A stretch of 64,000 nucleotides of DNA, taken from the NCBI GenBank assembly GCA_031291075.1, contig JARLJS010000022.1, positions 1 to 64,000 of the forward strand, in the 5' to 3' direction. The position numbers and the translations under genes are program-made. The stretch comes from Nevskia sp. (GTDB lineage Bacteria; Pseudomonadota; Gammaproteobacteria; Nevskiales; Nevskiaceae). The notes beneath the pieces were generated by a model. The model was not told the DNA's origin, did not search any database, and worked only from the letters and a program-made list of their open reading frames with translations. This document shows positions 16,406 to 25,117 of this stretch, in pieces (position 1 is the first letter of the stretch; each line of letters opens with the position of its first letter).

Positions 16406-17548
16406 ATGATGCCCAGAACGATTTTCAGCGCCGAGCACGAAGACTTCCGTAAGACGGTGCGCCGCTTCATCGAGGAAGAGATCATGCCGCACCACGAGCG
16501 TTGGGAGGCGCAGCAGCACGTCGACCGCGAAATCTGGAAGCGCGCCGGCGAGCTGGGTTTCCTCTGCAACACCATGCCGGAGGAGTTCGGCGGGGCCGGC
16601 ACCGACCGTCTCTACAGCGCGGTGATGATGGAGGAGCTGACCCGTGCCGGCGCCTCCGGCATCGGCTTCAACCTGCATTCGGACATCGTCGCCAACTACA
16701 TCAACAACTTCGGCACCGTCGAGCAGAAAAAGAAGTGGCTGCCGAAAATGGCGAGCGGCGACTGCATCAGCGCCATCGCGATGACCGAGCCGGGCACCGG
16801 CTCCGACCTGCAGGCGGTCAAGACCCGCGCCGTGGTCGACGGCGACGACTACGTCATCAACGGCTCCAAGATCTTCATCACCAACGGCTACCTGTGCGAT
16901 CTGGCGGTGGTGGTGGTCAAGACCGGTGAAAGCGGCGAGGGCGCCAAGGACATCTCGCTGATCGTGGTGGAGGCCGACCGCCCCGGCTTCACCAAGGGCA
17001 AGCCGCTGAAGAAGGTGGGCATGCACGCCCAGGACACCTGCGAGCTGTTCTTCGAGAACGTGTGCGTGCCCAAGTCCAACCTGCTGGGCCCCAAGGAAGG
17101 CATGGGCTTCATCATGCTGATGCAGGAGCTGGCCTGGGAACGCCTGATGATCGCGGTGATCTCGGTGGCCGGCGCCGACATGGCGTTCCGCCACACCCTG
17201 GAATACACCCGCAACCGCAAGGTGTTCGGCAAGCCGGTGGCGTCGTTCCAGAACTCGCGCTTCAAGCTGGCCGAGATGAAGGCCGAAATCGCCATCGGCC
17301 AGGTGTTCGTGGACCGCTGCCTGGAGCTGGTGCTCAAGCGCAAGCTTGGCGTGGACGCTGCGGCCACCGCCAAGTACTGGTGCTCGGACATGATGTGCCG
17401 GGTGATCGACGAGTGCGTACAGCTGCACGGCGGCTACGGCTACATGCTGGAATACCCGATCGCCCGCGCCTACATCGACAGCCGCGCCCAGCGCATCTAC
17501 GGCGGCACCAACGAGATCATGAAAGAGCTGATTTCGCGTACGCTGTAG
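16406..17548 (+). CDS. Acyl-CoA dehydrogenase, LCAD-like
   Basis: 380-residue FAD flavoprotein catalysing the first step of fatty acid beta-oxidation. N-terminal helical domain 1-115, beta domain with FAD motif AMTEPGTGSDLQ (about 128), C-terminal helical domain. The C-terminus reads IYGGTNEIMKELI: the usual MCAD catalytic Glu position is Gly, as in long-chain acyl-CoA and isovaleryl-CoA dehydrogenases, where the base is on helix G; a matching Glu is near 245 (ELAWERL). Long-chain or branched acyl-CoA substrates are therefore likely. It lies opposite the TetR gene and upstream of the CaiB and hydrolase genes. Confidence 0.92.
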   Translation: MMPRTIFSAEHEDFRKTVRRFIEEEIMPHHERWEAQQHVDREIWKRAGELGFLCNTMPEEFGGAGTDRLYSAVMMEELTRAGASGIGFNLHSDIVANYINNFGTVEQKKKWLPKMASGDCISAIAMTEPGTGSDLQAVKTRAVVDGDDYVINGSKIFITNGYLCDLAVVVVKTGESGEGAKDISLIVVEADRPGFTKGKPLKKVGMHAQDTCELFFENVCVPKSNLLGPKEGMGFIMLMQELAWERLMIAVISVAGADMAFRHTLEYTRNRKVFGKPVASFQNSRFKLAEMKAEIAIGQVFVDRCLELVLKRKLGVDAAATAKYWCSDMMCRVIDECVQLHGGYGYMLEYPIARAYIDSRAQRIYGGTNEIMKELISRTL

Positions 17549-17564
17549 AAGCAGCGGCCAGTTC

Positions 17565-17649
17565 GTAGGCCGGGATGGAGCGCGGCGAATCCCGGCGGCC
17601 CTACGTGCCCTAAAAGTGACGGGTTTCGCTACGCTTCAACCCGGCCTAC
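17565..17649. repeat. REP-like palindromic element, copy 3 (diverged)
   Basis: Arms GTAGGCCGGGATGGAGCG at 17565-17582 and a complementary right end finishing GGCCTAC at 17649, with internal pairing. It belongs to the same family as copies 1 and 2 but is more diverged (GTAGGCC rather than GTAGCCC). It fills nearly the whole gap between the dehydrogenase and CaiB genes and could reduce read-through between them. Confidence 0.75.
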
Positions 17650-17664
17650 AGACTGCTTTCAACC

Positions 17665-18789
17665 ATGGAAACCGCCACCAACTCCCTGCTCAGCGGCATC
17701 CGCGTCCTCGACCTGTCCCGCCTGTTGCCTGGACCGTTCTGCACCCTGTATCTGGCCCAGCTCGGCGCCGAGGTGATCAAGATCGAGGAGCCCAACGGCG
17801 GCGACTACGCGCGCGCCTCCACCGACTTGTTTGCCCAGGTCAACCGCGGCAAGAAATCGGTCACCCTCGACCTGCGCAAGGCCGCGGACGTCGAGCTGTT
17901 CCACCGCATGGTGGAGCAGGCCGACGTGGTGGTGGAGACCTTCCGCCCGGGCGTGATGGACAAGCTCGGCTGCGGTTACGGCAAGCTCAAACAGCTCAAT
18001 CCACGCCTGGTCTACGCGGCGCTCACCGGGTATGGGCAGAACGGCCCCTACCGCGACCGCCCCGGGCACGACATGAACTACTGCGGCTATGCCGGCGCGC
18101 TTGACCAGATCGGCAGCGCGGGAGGGCCACCGAGTCCGCTGAACTTCCAGATCGCCGACCTCGCCGGCGGCGCCCTCACCTGCATCGTGGGCATCCTCGC
18201 CGCGGTGTTCGGGGCCCGGGCCTCCGGCCAGGGCACCATGGTGGACGTGGCGATGCTCGACGGCACCCTGGCGCTGCAGGTGGCCACGCTGGCGACCCTG
18301 CGCGCCACCGGCAAGGCGGCGCCGCGCGGCCAGGACGTCTTGAGCGGGGCGTTGCCCAACTACAGCATCTACGAGACCGCCGACGGCAAGTACCTCGCGG
18401 TGGGCGCGCTCGAATACAAGTTCTTCGCCCGCACCTGCGCCCTGGTCGGTCGCCCCGACCTGCTGAAGAAGCCGATGGCGCCGGGCAAGGCCGGCCAGGA
18501 GCTGCGCGACGAGTTGACCGCCCTGTTCAAGAGCAGGACGCGCGACGAGTGGGAGAAGCTGCTGGCGCACGAGGACACCTGCGTGTCCGCCATCCTGACG
18601 CCGGAGGAGGCACTGCAGAACGAGCAGGTGCGTGCCCGTGGCCTGGTCCGGAGCGAGGGCGGCAAGCCGGCGTTCGGCCTGCCGATCCAGTTCTCGATGC
18701 CGCTGCCCGCGCTCGGCCCCAGTCCCGCGCTGGGCGCGCACACCAGCGAGGTGCTGGAGCGGCTCGGCCTGAAGCCCGCGGTGACCTGA
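17665..18789 (+). CDS. CaiB/BaiF (class III) CoA-transferase family protein
   Basis: 374-residue family III CoA-transferase, transferring CoA between carboxylic acids through an aspartyl-CoA intermediate. The catalytic Asp is near 136 (GHDMNYCGYAGAL). N-terminal RVLDLSRLLPGPFCT and EVIKIEEPNGGD match the CoA-binding fold, and GQGTMVDVAMLDG is the later family motif. The closest functional group is alpha-methylacyl-CoA racemase, which uses the same fold, so racemase activity on branched acyl-CoAs is an equally good call; that would fit the neighbouring LCAD-type dehydrogenase. Confidence 0.9.
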   Translation: METATNSLLSGIRVLDLSRLLPGPFCTLYLAQLGAEVIKIEEPNGGDYARASTDLFAQVNRGKKSVTLDLRKAADVELFHRMVEQADVVVETFRPGVMDKLGCGYGKLKQLNPRLVYAALTGYGQNGPYRDRPGHDMNYCGYAGALDQIGSAGGPPSPLNFQIADLAGGALTCIVGILAAVFGARASGQGTMVDVAMLDGTLALQVATLATLRATGKAAPRGQDVLSGALPNYSIYETADGKYLAVGALEYKFFARTCALVGRPDLLKKPMAPGKAGQELRDELTALFKSRTRDEWEKLLAHEDTCVSAILTPEEALQNEQVRARGLVRSEGGKPAFGLPIQFSMPLPALGPSPALGAHTSEVLERLGLKPAVT

Positions 18790-18791
18790 CC

Positions 18792-19985
18792 GTGGTCCGC
18801 GCCGGCACGGAAGCCGCAGCCCAGGTCCCCGCCTGGTGGGACCTGCTGCCCGAGGACTTTTATCTCCACCCCGACCACACCGACCTGGATGCGCGGCACC
18901 CGTTGAAGGTGCATGGCACCGCCGCGCTCGACCACCTCACCCGCACCGGCCTGGCGACCCTGATGACCGCGGCGCTGTTGCCGGCGAGCCTGCTGCCGGG
19001 GCGGCTGCAGCTGGAGCGCGAGCTGCTGTCGTTCTACGGCGGCTTTGCCGGCGCCGACCAGGCCGGGCGCGTGTTCCTGCGCCCGCCAGCGGACGTCCCG
19101 GTGCATGAGCGGCGGCCCGGCGCGCTGAGCTGGCGGCCGCGCGGCATCCCCAGCCGCCTGCTGTACTTCGACAGCCCGTTCGTGCCTCTGCATCCGCAGA
19201 TGGTGAAGGCCTACCGCGCCCACGGCCGCAACCGCCGTGCCTGGGCGCAGCACTGGACCCATGCGGACGGGCCGCGGCCGACGCTGATGTTCCTGCACGG
19301 CTTCACCGCCGACGCCTACTGGTTCAACAGCGCCATGTTCTCGCTGCCCTGGCTGTACCGCCAGGGCTACGACATCCTGCTGTGCATCCTGCCCTTCCAC
19401 GGCGCACGGCGCGCGCGCCTGGAGCCGTTCAGCGGCTTCGGCTATTTCGCCTACGGCCTGGCGAGCATGAACGAGGCCATGCTCAACGCCATCCACGACC
19501 TGCGCGTGTGGATGGACTACCTGGAGCGGCATGGTGCCCCCAGCATCGGCGTGTCCGGCTTGAGCCTGGGCGGCTACCTGTCGGCCCTGCTCGCCTCGGT
19601 CGACGACCGCCTGGCCTATTGCATCCCCAATTCGCCGGTGGTGTCGCCGGTCGACATGGCGCGCGAGTGGCTGCCGATGCGCTGGATGGTGAACCGTGTG
19701 CTGCGCGCCGGCGGCATGCCGATCCAGGAACTGCGCCGTGCGCTGGCCTTGCACTCGCCTCTGAGCTACACGCCGCAGATCGACGCCGAGCGCCTGTTCA
19801 TCATCGGCGGCGCCGGCGACCGCTTCACGCCGCCGCGCTTCGTCCGCCTGCTGCACCAGCACTGGAAAGGCAGCGCCATGCACTGGTTCCCGGGTAACCA
19901 TGTGGTGCACCTGCACCAGCGCGTGTACCTGGAGCTGATGCGGCAGTTCATGGACCGCCACGCGCGGCCGCCCGTACGCGCCTGA
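18792..19985 (+). CDS. Alpha/beta hydrolase family protein
   Basis: About 397 residues. After a helical N-terminal region of about 150 residues comes an alpha/beta hydrolase fold: oxyanion region MFLHGFTAD, nucleophile elbow GLSLGG with Ser near 258, acid Asp in GGAGDRF and His in PGNHVVHLH. No signal peptide. The GTG at 18792, two bases after the CaiB stop, is taken as the start because the sequence just downstream (DLLPEDFYLHP) already looks structured; later starts are possible. Likely an esterase, thioesterase or lipase-like enzyme working in the same lipid pathway. Confidence 0.85.
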   Translation: MVRAGTEAAAQVPAWWDLLPEDFYLHPDHTDLDARHPLKVHGTAALDHLTRTGLATLMTAALLPASLLPGRLQLERELLSFYGGFAGADQAGRVFLRPPADVPVHERRPGALSWRPRGIPSRLLYFDSPFVPLHPQMVKAYRAHGRNRRAWAQHWTHADGPRPTLMFLHGFTADAYWFNSAMFSLPWLYRQGYDILLCILPFHGARRARLEPFSGFGYFAYGLASMNEAMLNAIHDLRVWMDYLERHGAPSIGVSGLSLGGYLSALLASVDDRLAYCIPNSPVVSPVDMAREWLPMRWMVNRVLRAGGMPIQELRRALALHSPLSYTPQIDAERLFIIGGAGDRFTPPRFVRLLHQHWKGSAMHWFPGNHVVHLHQRVYLELMRQFMDRHARPPVRA

Positions 19986-20053
19986 AGCCCGGCGGCGAAT
20001 CTCCCTCCGCGTCCGTTGTACACTGGCTGCGGGAATTCAAGCGGGGGAAAGCG

Positions 20054-20527
20054 GTGCAGGTTGCCGACATCCAGAGCTGGACCGACGTCGCGCTGCGCAT
20101 GGGCCTCGCCACCGTGGTGGGCATCCTGGTCGGCATCAACCGCGAGATGCACCACAAGCCGATCGGCATGCGCACGCTCGGGCTGGTGGCGGTGGGCTCC
20201 TGCATGCTTGTGCTGAGCGTGCTGCAGTACGCCCAGCTCCACAACGCCAGCAGCTCGGACGCGGCCAGCCGCGTGGTGCAGGGCCTGGTTGCCGGCCTGG
20301 GCTTCCTCGGCGCCGGGGTGATCATGCGCAGCAACGACCAGCAGCACGTCTACGGCCTCACCACCGCCGCCGCCATCGTCGTGGTCGCGGCTCTGGGCAT
20401 AGCTTGCGCCCTGGCGCTGTGGCCGATCCTGTTGTGCGGCTTCGCCGCCAGCGTGTTCCTGTTGGTGGTGTGCGATCCGCTGGAGCGGCGCCTGCAGTCC
20501 TGGATTGACCGGCGGCCGCCGGAATGA
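20054..20527 (+). CDS. MgtC/SapB family membrane protein
   Basis: 157 residues, four to five membrane helices. Signature regions ATVVGILVGINRE and GMRTLGLVAVGSC and the GLGFLGAGVI motif with a conserved Gly/Ala pattern are clear. The start is GTG 20054 after a GGGGGAAAGCG ribosome site. MgtC-like proteins help cells grow in low magnesium and modulate ATP synthase in pathogens; this short form lacks the C-terminal ACT-like domain of Salmonella MgtC and is closer to SapB. Confidence 0.92.
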   Translation: MQVADIQSWTDVALRMGLATVVGILVGINREMHHKPIGMRTLGLVAVGSCMLVLSVLQYAQLHNASSSDAASRVVQGLVAGLGFLGAGVIMRSNDQQHVYGLTTAAAIVVVAALGIACALALWPILLCGFAASVFLLVVCDPLERRLQSWIDRRPPE

Positions 20528-20546
20528 GGCTGCTGCCGGTGACCCG

Positions 20547-21242
20547 ATGAATGATCTGGACCGCTATCTTTCCCGCTATTTCGTGAATGCCGGACAACTG
20601 GCGGCCTCCTGCGGCATCACATCCGACGAGCTTTCCCAATACATCGAAGACGAACTCGTTCCCGCACCTTCCTACATCGTTTCCGGGTCCGCATCGGTCA
20701 ATTCATTCGTCTTCGGCCGGATGGAGGCGCAGGGTTCAACGGATGGGCGCTATTTCCATCCGTCGACTCGCATCTGGGTAGACCGCGCCGTTGTTGCGAT
20801 TTGCAAGGTCGGTCGAAGTCGCGCCCATGCCGAACTGAAGAATCAATTCACCGCGAATTTGGAGGCGGCACTGGCCGAGTTCGACAAGACCATCTGGCGC
20901 CTGCGCGACGCTTTTACGGACGATGGGTCGGTGATTGAGGAAGGCCTCAAGGTGCGGATCGATTCGATGTGGGAACACTTTCTGAATGGAACATTCGGCT
21001 TGTGCGTGGCGAAGCCCGATTCGGAGCGCGCGATCGCACGCAAGGAAATTCTCCAGGAAAAGCTTTCGGAACTGACCGGGAATGGCCAAAGGACAAGCTT
21101 CTCCGAGGCTGAAGCTCCCGGCCTTCTCACGTTGATCGATGAATTCGCAGAGGCGGCCATGCCGTTTTCCCCGGTCGAGTACCCGAGGAGCAGCCGGAAG
21201 CGCCTGGTCGAAGACCTCCGTCAACGTATCCCGAAGCCCTGA
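20547..21242 (+). CDS. DUF6058-like protein upstream of an exosortase
   Basis: 231 residues, soluble, no signal peptide. It begins DRYLSRYFVNAGQLAASCGI followed by a helix-turn-helix-like start (TSDELSQYIEDELVPAPSY), which resembles the family I know as DUF6058; I am only moderately sure of that name. A second half is helical with many acidic residues. Base composition is noticeably less GC-rich than neighbours (for example TCAATTCATTCGTCTTC), which suggests transfer together with the exosortase gene 41 bases downstream. Function unknown; a role as cytosolic partner or regulator of the exosortase cluster is inference from position. Confidence 0.75.
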   Translation: MNDLDRYLSRYFVNAGQLAASCGITSDELSQYIEDELVPAPSYIVSGSASVNSFVFGRMEAQGSTDGRYFHPSTRIWVDRAVVAICKVGRSRAHAELKNQFTANLEAALAEFDKTIWRLRDAFTDDGSVIEEGLKVRIDSMWEHFLNGTFGLCVAKPDSERAIARKEILQEKLSELTGNGQRTSFSEAEAPGLLTLIDEFAEAAMPFSPVEYPRSSRKRLVEDLRQRIPKP

Positions 21243-21283
21243 CCGCTCACGCGGGCAAGGGTGATCAGGTCCGCGCCCCGGCT

Positions 21284-21826
21284 ATGAACGAAACATACCA
21301 TCGCCGCAGTACGCAGTATCCGGTCGGCTGGGCTTTCATCCTGGTGTTCGCAGCCGTTTACGTCGCCCTCTACCTGCTTTACTCAGTCGTACCCAATGCG
21401 GTGCTGGTCGATCGCGTCTACCATTTCGGCATCGTCTGGCCGGCCAAGATGCTCATCAACTGGCTGGCGCCGGACGAGCAGGCGACGGCCGTACACAACC
21501 AGCTCATGTCGTCCCGGTTCGGCCTCAGCATCGTACGCGGTTGCGACGGCTCGGGTGTGATATTCCTCCTGGGCGCTGCCATCCTCGCGTTCCCGGCTCG
21601 CCTGAAGCGCAAGCTGAGTGGCCTGGCCGGGGCGGTCGCCCTCGTATATGTGCTGAACCAGGCCCGCATCGTGATGCTGTACTTCGCGGGGATGTACCGG
21701 CACGGCTGGTTCACGGCATTGCATGTGTACTTCGTTCCCACCCTGATGATCCTGGCCGGAACGCTGTACTTCGCTTTCTGGACGTGGCGCGCCCGGCATG
21801 ACATCGCCCGACCCGATCAGGCTTAG
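21284..21826 (+). CDS. Exosortase family protein (XrtH/XrtM-like)
   Basis: 180-residue integral membrane protein with about five helices. The exosortase triad is visible: Cys near 87 in VRGCDGSG, Arg near 128 in NQARIVML and His near 147 in ALHVYF. Exosortases cut C-terminal sorting signals such as PEP-CTERM on exported proteins and pass them on for surface attachment, working with exopolysaccharide systems. This is a short single-domain form without the EpsI/DUF3485 domain. I see no protein with a PEP-CTERM-like tail in the window, so substrates must be elsewhere. The next gene overlaps its end by 29 bases, giving tight coupling. Confidence 0.85.
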   Translation: MNETYHRRSTQYPVGWAFILVFAAVYVALYLLYSVVPNAVLVDRVYHFGIVWPAKMLINWLAPDEQATAVHNQLMSSRFGLSIVRGCDGSGVIFLLGAAILAFPARLKRKLSGLAGAVALVYVLNQARIVMLYFAGMYRHGWFTALHVYFVPTLMILAGTLYFAFWTWRARHDIARPDQA

Positions 21827-22424
21827 CCTGCGGATGCTGGTGGCGTGGTGCGTCCTGTCCGCGGCGGGATTCATTTTCGTGCGGCCGATCACGTCTGCAC
21901 TGCTGCCCGTGATGGAGTCGGCCAGCAACGGGATGCAGTCGGAGTTCATCGTCGATCTCTCGCTCGAAGACGCGCCGGGCGGGCCGGCGATCCGGATGGA
22001 GTGCACCACCCGACACCCCGTCGCGCTGGGGTCGGGCAACGTGGTCCCGGCTTACGGCGTCTTTGAGGGAGGCTCGGTGGACGCCGTGCATGCCCTGGTG
22101 CCCGTCGTGATATTTCTGGTGGTGATCGCGGCGTGGCCATTCGCCGGGTACCGCGAGCTTGCCGTGCGCCTGCTCGGCACGGCACTGCCGCTGCCGGTCA
22201 TCGTCGCGCTGACCACCTCGTTGCTCCTGGTCGAGCGGGTCGAGGTCTTTCTGAACCATGCGGCGACATATCGCACCGAATCGCAGTTCGTGGTCATGAC
22301 GCAACCGTTCGTGTTCATGGAGTCGGGCGGGCGCTGGCTGCTGCCGCTGCTGGCAGCGGCCTTATGCGTCGGCATCGGCGGCCGGTTGTCGACCCGGCGC
22401 AGCTCGCACGCGATCGTCACCTGA
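21798..22424 (+). CDS. Exosortase-linked membrane protein, unknown function
   Basis: 208 residues. Hydrophobic segments at about 13-30, 95-115, 125-145 and 175-195; between the first two is a roughly 60-residue extracytoplasmic loop (MQSEFIVDLSLEDAPGGPA...). The start ATG lies inside the exosortase gene (29-base overlap), so the pair is probably made together; the two proteins plausibly form one membrane complex. I do not recognise the family by name. The last 63 bases overlap the 3' end of the oppositely oriented gene at 22362. Confidence 0.75.
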   Translation: MTSPDPIRLSLRMLVAWCVLSAAGFIFVRPITSALLPVMESASNGMQSEFIVDLSLEDAPGGPAIRMECTTRHPVALGSGNVVPAYGVFEGGSVDAVHALVPVVIFLVVIAAWPFAGYRELAVRLLGTALPLPVIVALTTSLLLVERVEVFLNHAATYRTESQFVVMTQPFVFMESGGRWLLPLLAAALCVGIGGRLSTRRSSHAIVT

Positions 22425-24188
22425 CGGGGCGCGCTTGATCAGGGAATCCACCTGGTCTTTCGTCAATCGCATCAGTTTTGCGGCGGAGTCGTTGATACCG
22501 TAGGAGAAGATCACTTCGCGGTCGAGGATCGCCATCCCGCTGCAGAACTCGACGCCCCGATGCTCGAAAAAGAACTCGTCCGACATGCCGGCGACGTTCC
22601 ATGCCGGGTCCATCTCGACGATCCTGTGCACGTAGTAGGTTCCACCCGGCTTCTCGATGCGGGCGTGGACGATGCACAGGTAGCTCCCGCCGTAGAGGAC
22701 GACCTGCGACGAGCCGCTGTAATCCGCCAGCGACGGGTGTCCCATCCGCGTCGCCTCGATGTTCGTTGCGCCGTCGCCGAGCCGGATCAGGCAGAAAGGA
22801 CTCATCCGGTAGATCACCAGGGCCCCGTGGCTGCCCTCGACCACCATCCAGTTCTTTTCCCTGCCATGGCCGAACGGGGAGCGGATGGCCCTGACGTCGC
22901 AGAATCGTCCGTCCACGATCGAGGCGCGAACCATGGTGTTCCGCTCCAGCGCGGCGAATCGGCCGGAGCCGAGCACGAACAGGCCCGCTGGCGAGAGGTG
23001 CAAACGGCAGTCCTCCAGGCCGTTCGGCGCCAGCCGCCCGCCGCCGGCGCTCAGCACCAGGCGGTCGTCGATCAGAGTTGGTTGCGCGACTGTGCGAAGG
23101 CCATCGTCCACCTCCAGCAGCCAGTTTTCGCTATGCAGTTCCTGCCCGTTCACGCCGACAAACTCGCCGCGCGAGTTCAGACGGTAGTTGTGGCTCCTGA
23201 CCAGCACCATCAGCCGCCCCGCAGACCACACCACGCTCGGGTTGCAGGCGGAGTCGCTGGTCGGGATCGATAGCTGCGCGGTCTGTGGCGCGAACAGGCC
23301 CGCGAGCGTCGGTATCTGTGCCGGCGGACCTTGGTCCACGGCCTTGTCCGCGCGGGCAAGGCCGCGCCTCGTCAGCCGCTGCAGGCTCTGCAGGGTCTGC
23401 TGTTGCAAGGTCCGGAAACATTGCAGGTAGGCTTCGTCGCGGGTATCGAGATAAGCGCGCTTGGCCGCGTCCAGCGCGACCAGTTCCTTGCCGAACTGCG
23501 CGCAATAGGGGTTCGAGGCGGGCATCCGGAACGGCGGGTAGTTGCGGACGGAGAGGTCCCGGAGTCCCGCCAGCAGGGTCGAGGCCAGGCGTTCGGCGAT
23601 CAGCGCCCATACCGGCGTGTGCATCTGCGCGCCGGCTACGGGTGCGTTCAGCGGTGCGTAGAGCCGCGACGAGGGATCCTGGACGTGCGCGAGGCACTGA
23701 TCGACGACCTGTTTCCAGCGTTTCCAGAAGACGGGCTTCGCTACCAGATAGTTGCAATGAATGGTGGTGCGCGAGTCCATCACCAGCCGGGTGATGTCGA
23801 TGCGCAGGCCGATCGCGTCGAACAGCGCGCGCGCGGTGTCGGCCATGCCCTGGTGGCGACTTTCACCCTGCTCGAACATGTTGATGTAAAGACTCGCCTG
23901 GTCCGGAAACGGCGGGAATCCGACGACGTCGTGGGCGGCGGCCTGCGCCACGAAAGCCTTCACGTCCCGGCCGGTGAGGCCGGTGTCGGCCCTAAACCGC
24001 GGCGGCAGGAACCCGTAGTGGCAGTCTTCCGCCAGCGGGTTGTCGTTCAGATACCGCCAGATCGGCCAATATTCGGCCCAGTGCGGCCCCGCGTCCGCGC
24101 CGTGGTCGAGCGGTTCGAACTCCGGATCCGGCGCCGTCCGGGCCGATACATCGGAATTGATCTGGAAAATGCGGATTCGGGACGCCAT
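22362..24188 (-). CDS. Large protein with GH130-like beta-propeller C-terminal half
   Basis: 608 residues. The N-terminal 230 (IFQINSD..., YWPIWRYLNDN, GFLPPRF, FPPFPDQASLYINMFEQGE) resembles a domain I associate with glycosyltransferase-linked proteins in polysaccharide loci. The C-terminal 280 look like a five-bladed propeller of the GH130/GH43 type: NPSVVWSAGRLMVLVR, SENWLLEVDD and GLEDCRLHL, the last recalling the GH130 GxEDPR motif with Cys in place of Pro. No signal peptide. Likely a carbohydrate-acting or carbohydrate-binding enzyme; the assignment rests on motif memory only. It converges with the exosortase operon with a 63-base antisense overlap, and the start at 24188 has only a weak ribosome site. 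Confidence 0.65.
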   Translation of the reverse strand: MASRIRIFQINSDVSARTAPDPEFEPLDHGADAGPHWAEYWPIWRYLNDNPLAEDCHYGFLPPRFRADTGLTGRDVKAFVAQAAAHDVVGFPPFPDQASLYINMFEQGESRHQGMADTARALFDAIGLRIDITRLVMDSRTTIHCNYLVAKPVFWKRWKQVVDQCLAHVQDPSSRLYAPLNAPVAGAQMHTPVWALIAERLASTLLAGLRDLSVRNYPPFRMPASNPYCAQFGKELVALDAAKRAYLDTRDEAYLQCFRTLQQQTLQSLQRLTRRGLARADKAVDQGPPAQIPTLAGLFAPQTAQLSIPTSDSACNPSVVWSAGRLMVLVRSHNYRLNSRGEFVGVNGQELHSENWLLEVDDGLRTVAQPTLIDDRLVLSAGGGRLAPNGLEDCRLHLSPAGLFVLGSGRFAALERNTMVRASIVDGRFCDVRAIRSPFGHGREKNWMVVEGSHGALVIYRMSPFCLIRLGDGATNIEATRMGHPSLADYSGSSQVVLYGGSYLCIVHARIEKPGGTYYVHRIVEMDPAWNVAGMSDEFFFEHRGVEFCSGMAILDREVIFSYGINDSAAKLMRLTKDQVDSLIKRAPSGDDRVRAAPGRQPAADADA

Positions 24189-24348
24189 CGAAGCGTTCTG
24201 TTCCGGGGAGGATCCACGGGGCTCGGCGCCATCATGCCATCGCTTCGGCGGCCTGGGTATGGCAGCTGCTTTGGTCCGCTCGCGGGCCCTAGTGCCCGGC
24301 GCGATCCCTGGACTCGACGATGGTTCCCCCGGGACCGGCAACGGATCG

Positions 24349-25104
24349 TCAGGTCATCCGCGCGACCCAGCGCAGAGGCAGGTTGCGCATGGCGAAACCC
24401 ATCGCCTTCCACGGCCAGGCCGGGACGCTGGCTTCCGGCACCTCCTGTTCGATCGCCGCCACCAGGGCGCGGCAGCCGGTGGCGGTATCAACGATGAAAG
24501 GGGTGTTCTTCACCTTCTCGTTGATCTCGCTGCGGATGAAGCCGGGGTAGAGGGTGGTGACCTTGATCCTGGTGCGCAGCAGGTCGGCGCGGATGCCCTC
24601 GGCCAGGGTGGCCACCGCGGCCTTGCTGGCGGCGTAGGTGGTCAGGTTGCGCGGCATCCCGCGCATGGCGCTCATCGACGAGATCACCACCAGGTGGCCG
24701 TGCTGCTGGGCGCGGAATATTTCCACCGCGGCCTCGCATTGCGCCAGCGCGGCGACGAAGTTGGTCTCCGCGGTTTGACGGTTGGCGTGGAAATAGCCGG
24801 TGCCGATGGGTTGGCCCTTGCCGATGCCGGCGTTGACGATGACCCGGTCGAGGCCGCCCATCTGCCCGGCGAACTCGCGGAATACCGTGAACACGCTGTC
24901 GTAGTCGTTGACGTCCAGCGGCTTGACCAGCACGCGGATGCCGGGGTGGGCGGCGAGCAGTTCCTGCCGGAGCGCCTCCAGCCGTTCGGTCCGCCGGGCG
25001 CACAAAGCGAGGTCACGCCCCTTGGCGGCGAACTCCCGCGCCATGCCCGCGCCGAGACCGGAGCTGGCGCCGGTGATGAGGATGTTCTTCCGAATCGGCT
25101 TCAT
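24349..25104 (-). CDS. Short-chain dehydrogenase/reductase (SDR) family oxidoreductase
   Basis: 251 residues, classical SDR. Cofactor motif TGASSGLG near 11-18 with Arg residues after strand 2 (CARRTERL) favouring NADP(H); NAG motif VNAGIG near 90; catalytic Ser in ISSMSAM and Tyr-x3-Lys in YAASKAA near 155-159. The C-terminal extension ends in a basic, hydrophobic segment (KAMGFAMRNLPLRWVARMT) that may touch the membrane. It is the third gene of a minus-strand run after the ACAD and histidine phosphatase, but a long inverted repeat separates it from them. Confidence 0.92.
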   Translation of the reverse strand: MKPIRKNILITGASSGLGAGMAREFAAKGRDLALCARRTERLEALRQELLAAHPGIRVLVKPLDVNDYDSVFTVFREFAGQMGGLDRVIVNAGIGKGQPIGTGYFHANRQTAETNFVAALAQCEAAVEIFRAQQHGHLVVISSMSAMRGMPRNLTTYAASKAAVATLAEGIRADLLRTRIKVTTLYPGFIRSEINEKVKNTPFIVDTATGCRALVAAIEQEVPEASVPAWPWKAMGFAMRNLPLRWVARMT

Positions 25105-25117
25105 GGTCTTGGATGAT

